Source of the DNA: Pseudomonadota bacterium
GTDB taxonomy: Bacteria > Pseudomonadota > Gammaproteobacteria > GRL18
Direction: 5' to 3'
Length of the DNA stretch: 5,577 nucleotides
Assembly: GCA_030632745.1 (NCBI GenBank)
Contig: DAOVUE010000132.1
Location: forward strand, 1-5,577
The notes under the pieces were generated by a model. The model had not been told where the DNA came from and ran no database searches. It saw only the letters and a program-made list of their open reading frames with translations. Numbering within the stretch: the stretch's first letter is position 1; every line of letters starts with the position of its first letter. Below are positions 5,518 through 5,577 of the stretch, in pieces. Position numbers and translations under genes: made by a program.

Positions 5518-5577
5518 TTAAACGATAACTATCAAGATAACTATAAATATAACGAGCAATATAATGAGAAATATAAC
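5518..5577 (-). CDS. C-terminal end of an unidentified hydrophobic protein (cut by window edge)
   Basis: The minus strand is open from the right edge to a TAA at 5518-5520 and reads VIFLIILLVIFIVILIVIV. All 19 residues are Val, Ile, Leu or Phe, the right length for one membrane-spanning helix at the extreme C-terminus. Every codon has T in the second position although first and third positions vary between repeat units, which favours a translated sequence over random AT-rich DNA. The gene body is outside the window, so no function can be given. Alternatively this is a non-coding 12-bp satellite that happens to be open in this frame. Confidence 0.45.
   Translation of the reverse strand, partial: VIFLIILLVIFIVILIVIV
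5525..5577. repeat. Degenerate 12-bp tandem repeat at the right edge
   Basis: Plus-strand units are ATAACTATCAAG (5525-5536), ATAACTATAAAT (5537-5548), ATAACGAGCAAT (5549-5560) and ATAATGAGAAAT (5561-5572), followed by ATAAC where the window ends. The period is exact and a multiple of three, so on the minus strand it encodes a four-residue hydrophobic repeat. The array continues beyond the window. Confidence 0.8.

Noticed and set aside
5564..5577. Start of a divergent plus-strand gene (ATGAGAAAT at the right edge)
   Set aside because: The ATG lies inside the 12-bp repeat, has no clear ribosome-binding site, and only a few codons are visible; the minus-strand frame is better supported.

Overview
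This window is a leftward (minus-strand) block of tryptophan biosynthesis genes preceded by two sugar-phosphate genes. In transcription order it holds the end of an unidentified hydrophobic protein (right edge), rpe, gph, trpE, trpG, trpD and the first third of trpC, which is cut by the left edge. The order rpe-gph-trpE-trpG-trpD-trpC, the separate trpG and trpD genes, and the close match of TrpD to the pseudomonad-type sequence (MDIK start, VMRQIMTGQCT, GPRREMG-R motifs) point to a gammaproteobacterium. The AT-rich composition argues against Pseudomonas itself and for an AT-rich lineage that I cannot name from this window.

Layout from right to left: a 19-residue, wholly hydrophobic open frame ending in TAA at 5518-5520 and built on a 12-bp in-frame repeat; a 122-bp gap; rpe; a 116-bp gap with a perfect 30-bp palindrome next to 13-bp repeats that resemble the gph ribosome-binding region; gph; a 210-bp gap that probably carries trpE regulation (a promoter-like sequence, hairpins and a possible small leader ORF ending in Trp-stop); trpE and trpG, separated by one base; a 104-bp gap with a short hairpin; trpD; a 109-bp gap with two copies of a 20-bp palindrome; and trpC, whose start lies in an 11-bp duplication. 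There is no gene-free stretch longer than 300 bases.

Together TrpE and TrpG form anthranilate synthase (chorismate plus glutamine to anthranilate), TrpD adds phosphoribose from PRPP, and TrpC completes ring closure to indole-3-glycerol phosphate after the TrpF isomerisation. Rpe interconverts ribulose-5-phosphate and xylulose-5-phosphate, and Gph removes phosphate from 2-phosphoglycolate. All catalytic motifs I could check are intact. The genes are ordinary. What deserves a second look is between them: every intergenic gap contains a repeat or inverted repeat, two of them of the kind usually found in many copies per genome. I see no new defence, mobile or biosynthetic system here.
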